8,673 nucleotides of DNA from Chloroflexota bacterium (GTDB taxonomy: Bacteria > Chloroflexota > UBA6077 > CF-72): positions 1-8,673 of the forward strand of contig JAFAPL010000602.1 in NCBI GenBank assembly GCA_019247135.1, given 5' to 3'. A model generated the notes under the pieces. The model saw nothing but the letters and a program-made list of their open reading frames with translations, was not told the DNA's origin and did not search any database. A program made the position numbers and the translations under genes. Positions 7,819 to 8,673 of this stretch are shown here, piece after piece. Numbering within the stretch: position 1 is the stretch's first letter; each line of letters opens with the position of its first letter.

Positions 7819-8673
7819 ATGGCCACTGTCCACGACGTCGCGCGCCGCGCCGGCGTATCTACCAGCACGGTGTCGCATGTGGTGAACGAAACGCGTTTTG
7901 TCTCCGACGACTTACGGCAGCGCGTCCTGCAAGCCATGCGTGAGCTGGACTACACCCCGAATGCGGCTGCCCGCATGCTCACGCTGAAGCGGTCGCACAT
8001 GCTCGGATTGATCGTGTCGGACATTCGCAATCCGTTCTTCGCGTCGGTAGCGCGCGGCGTCGAAGACGTGGCCCAGGAGAACGGATACACGGTCGTCCTG
8101 TGCAACAGTGACGAGAACGCCGACCGTGAGGCCGCCTGTTTGAACGCGCTCGAGACCAGGGCCATTGACGGGGTACTACTCGCGTCAGCAGGCGCAGCCG
8201 ACGAGCACCTCGCACGTCTTGTTCGTGCCGGCTACCCGATCGTGCTCGTCGACCGCGATCTGCCGGAGTTGGATGCGCCGGCCGTGCTGCTGGACAACGA
8301 AGGCGCGGCGTATGGCGCCGTCAGCCACCTCATTTCCGCCGGACACCGCCGCATAGCAATGCTGACTGGTCGAGCATCCATCTCCACCACCACCGAGCGG
8401 ATCGCCGGCTACCGGCGTGCGCTCCTCGAAGCGGGTATCGAACTCGACGATTGCCTGCTTGAACCCGGCTCGTCGACAGCGGAGGGCGGCTTCGCCGCAG
8501 CCAACCTCGTGCTGGATGTTGAGCCGCCGCCGTCCGCAATCTTCTCAGGCAACAATCTCATGAGTATCGGCGCACTCCAGGCGATAGCGAGCCACGGCTT
8601 GAGCGTCCCCGAGGACGTGGCGCTGGTTGGCTTCGACGACTTTCCGTACCCGTGGTCCGACGCTTTCCGGCCC
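7819..8673 (+). CDS. LacI-family transcriptional regulator (C-terminus beyond window)
   Basis: The frame opens at ATG 7819 and stays open to the last base, showing 285 of an expected 335-345 residues. The N-terminal helix-turn-helix is ATVHDVARRAGVSTSTVSHVVN (2-23). The hinge helix YTPNAAARMLTLKRS (45-59) follows, with a Leu placed to enter the minor groove at a central CpG. The periplasmic-binding-protein-like sensor domain includes LGLIVSDIRNPFFASVARGVE, DGVLLAS, IVLVDRD, GHRRIAMLTG and VALVGFDDFPYPW. At the positions of LacI Tyr17, Gln18 and Arg22 it has Thr15, Ser16 and His20, which should help set operator choice. It lies six bases after the permease with only a weak AGAG before it, so it is probably co-transcribed and autoregulated through the 4435-4462 palindrome. 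It most likely represses the cluster until a polyol or a ketose product binds. Effector unknown. Confidence 0.93.
   Translation, partial: MATVHDVARRAGVSTSTVSHVVNETRFVSDDLRQRVLQAMRELDYTPNAAARMLTLKRSHMLGLIVSDIRNPFFASVARGVEDVAQENGYTVVLCNSDENADREAACLNALETRAIDGVLLASAGAADEHLARLVRAGYPIVLVDRDLPELDAPAVLLDNEGAAYGAVSHLISAGHRRIAMLTGRASISTTTERIAGYRRALLEAGIELDDCLLEPGSSTAEGGFAAANLVLDVEPPPSAIFSGNNLMSIGALQAIASHGLSVPEDVALVGFDDFPYPWSDAFRP

Overview
The window carries most of a sugar-alcohol (polyol) uptake and oxidation cluster, preceded by about 1.1 kb of layered transposon debris. Every gene reads on the + strand. The DNA is GC-rich. The solute-binding lipoprotein has a Pro/Ala/Thr-rich linker (TTAPAAQPA-type) after its lipobox, a style common in Chloroflexota. 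I therefore favour a Chloroflexota bacterium, but this is an inference from one linker and general composition, not from a marker gene.

Bases 1-1113 hold mobile-element remains. First comes the C-terminal third of an IS5-family transposase with its right IS end. It is followed by a broken Tn3-family transposase core with a one-base frameshift. That core switches in frame, at a 21-bp tandem duplication, to a fragment of an rve/Mu-type integrase, and after that comes an unassigned open stretch. Bases 1114-1407 contain no gene I can support and no convincing promoter.

Bases 1408-4391 encode two enzymes with a 4-base overlap: a long-chain polyol (mannitol-type) dehydrogenase and an FGGY-family xylulokinase. 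After a 131-bp gap come a polyol-binding lipoprotein (SmoE/MtlE-like), two permeases (SmoF/MtlF- and SmoG/MtlG-like) and a LacI-family regulator that runs off the right edge. The gap holds a good sigma-70-type promoter (TTGACG-N17-TAAGAT) and, just downstream of its expected start site, a 28-bp near-perfect palindrome with the central CpG typical of LacI-family operators.

Taken together, the lipoprotein would capture a polyol outside the cell and the two permeases would bring it in. The dehydrogenase would oxidise it to a ketose, and the kinase would phosphorylate D-xylulose into the pentose phosphate pathway. The regulator would repress the transport-regulator unit, and so itself, through the palindrome. 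The gene content resembles the known Rhodobacter smo/mtl and Pseudomonas fluorescens mtlEFGKDYZ loci. No ATPase (SmoK/MtlK) and no fructokinase are present here. The combination suits D-arabinitol at least as well as mannitol or sorbitol. I see a well-organised but recognisable system rather than a new one; the operator and the chimeric transposon debris are the most interesting parts.
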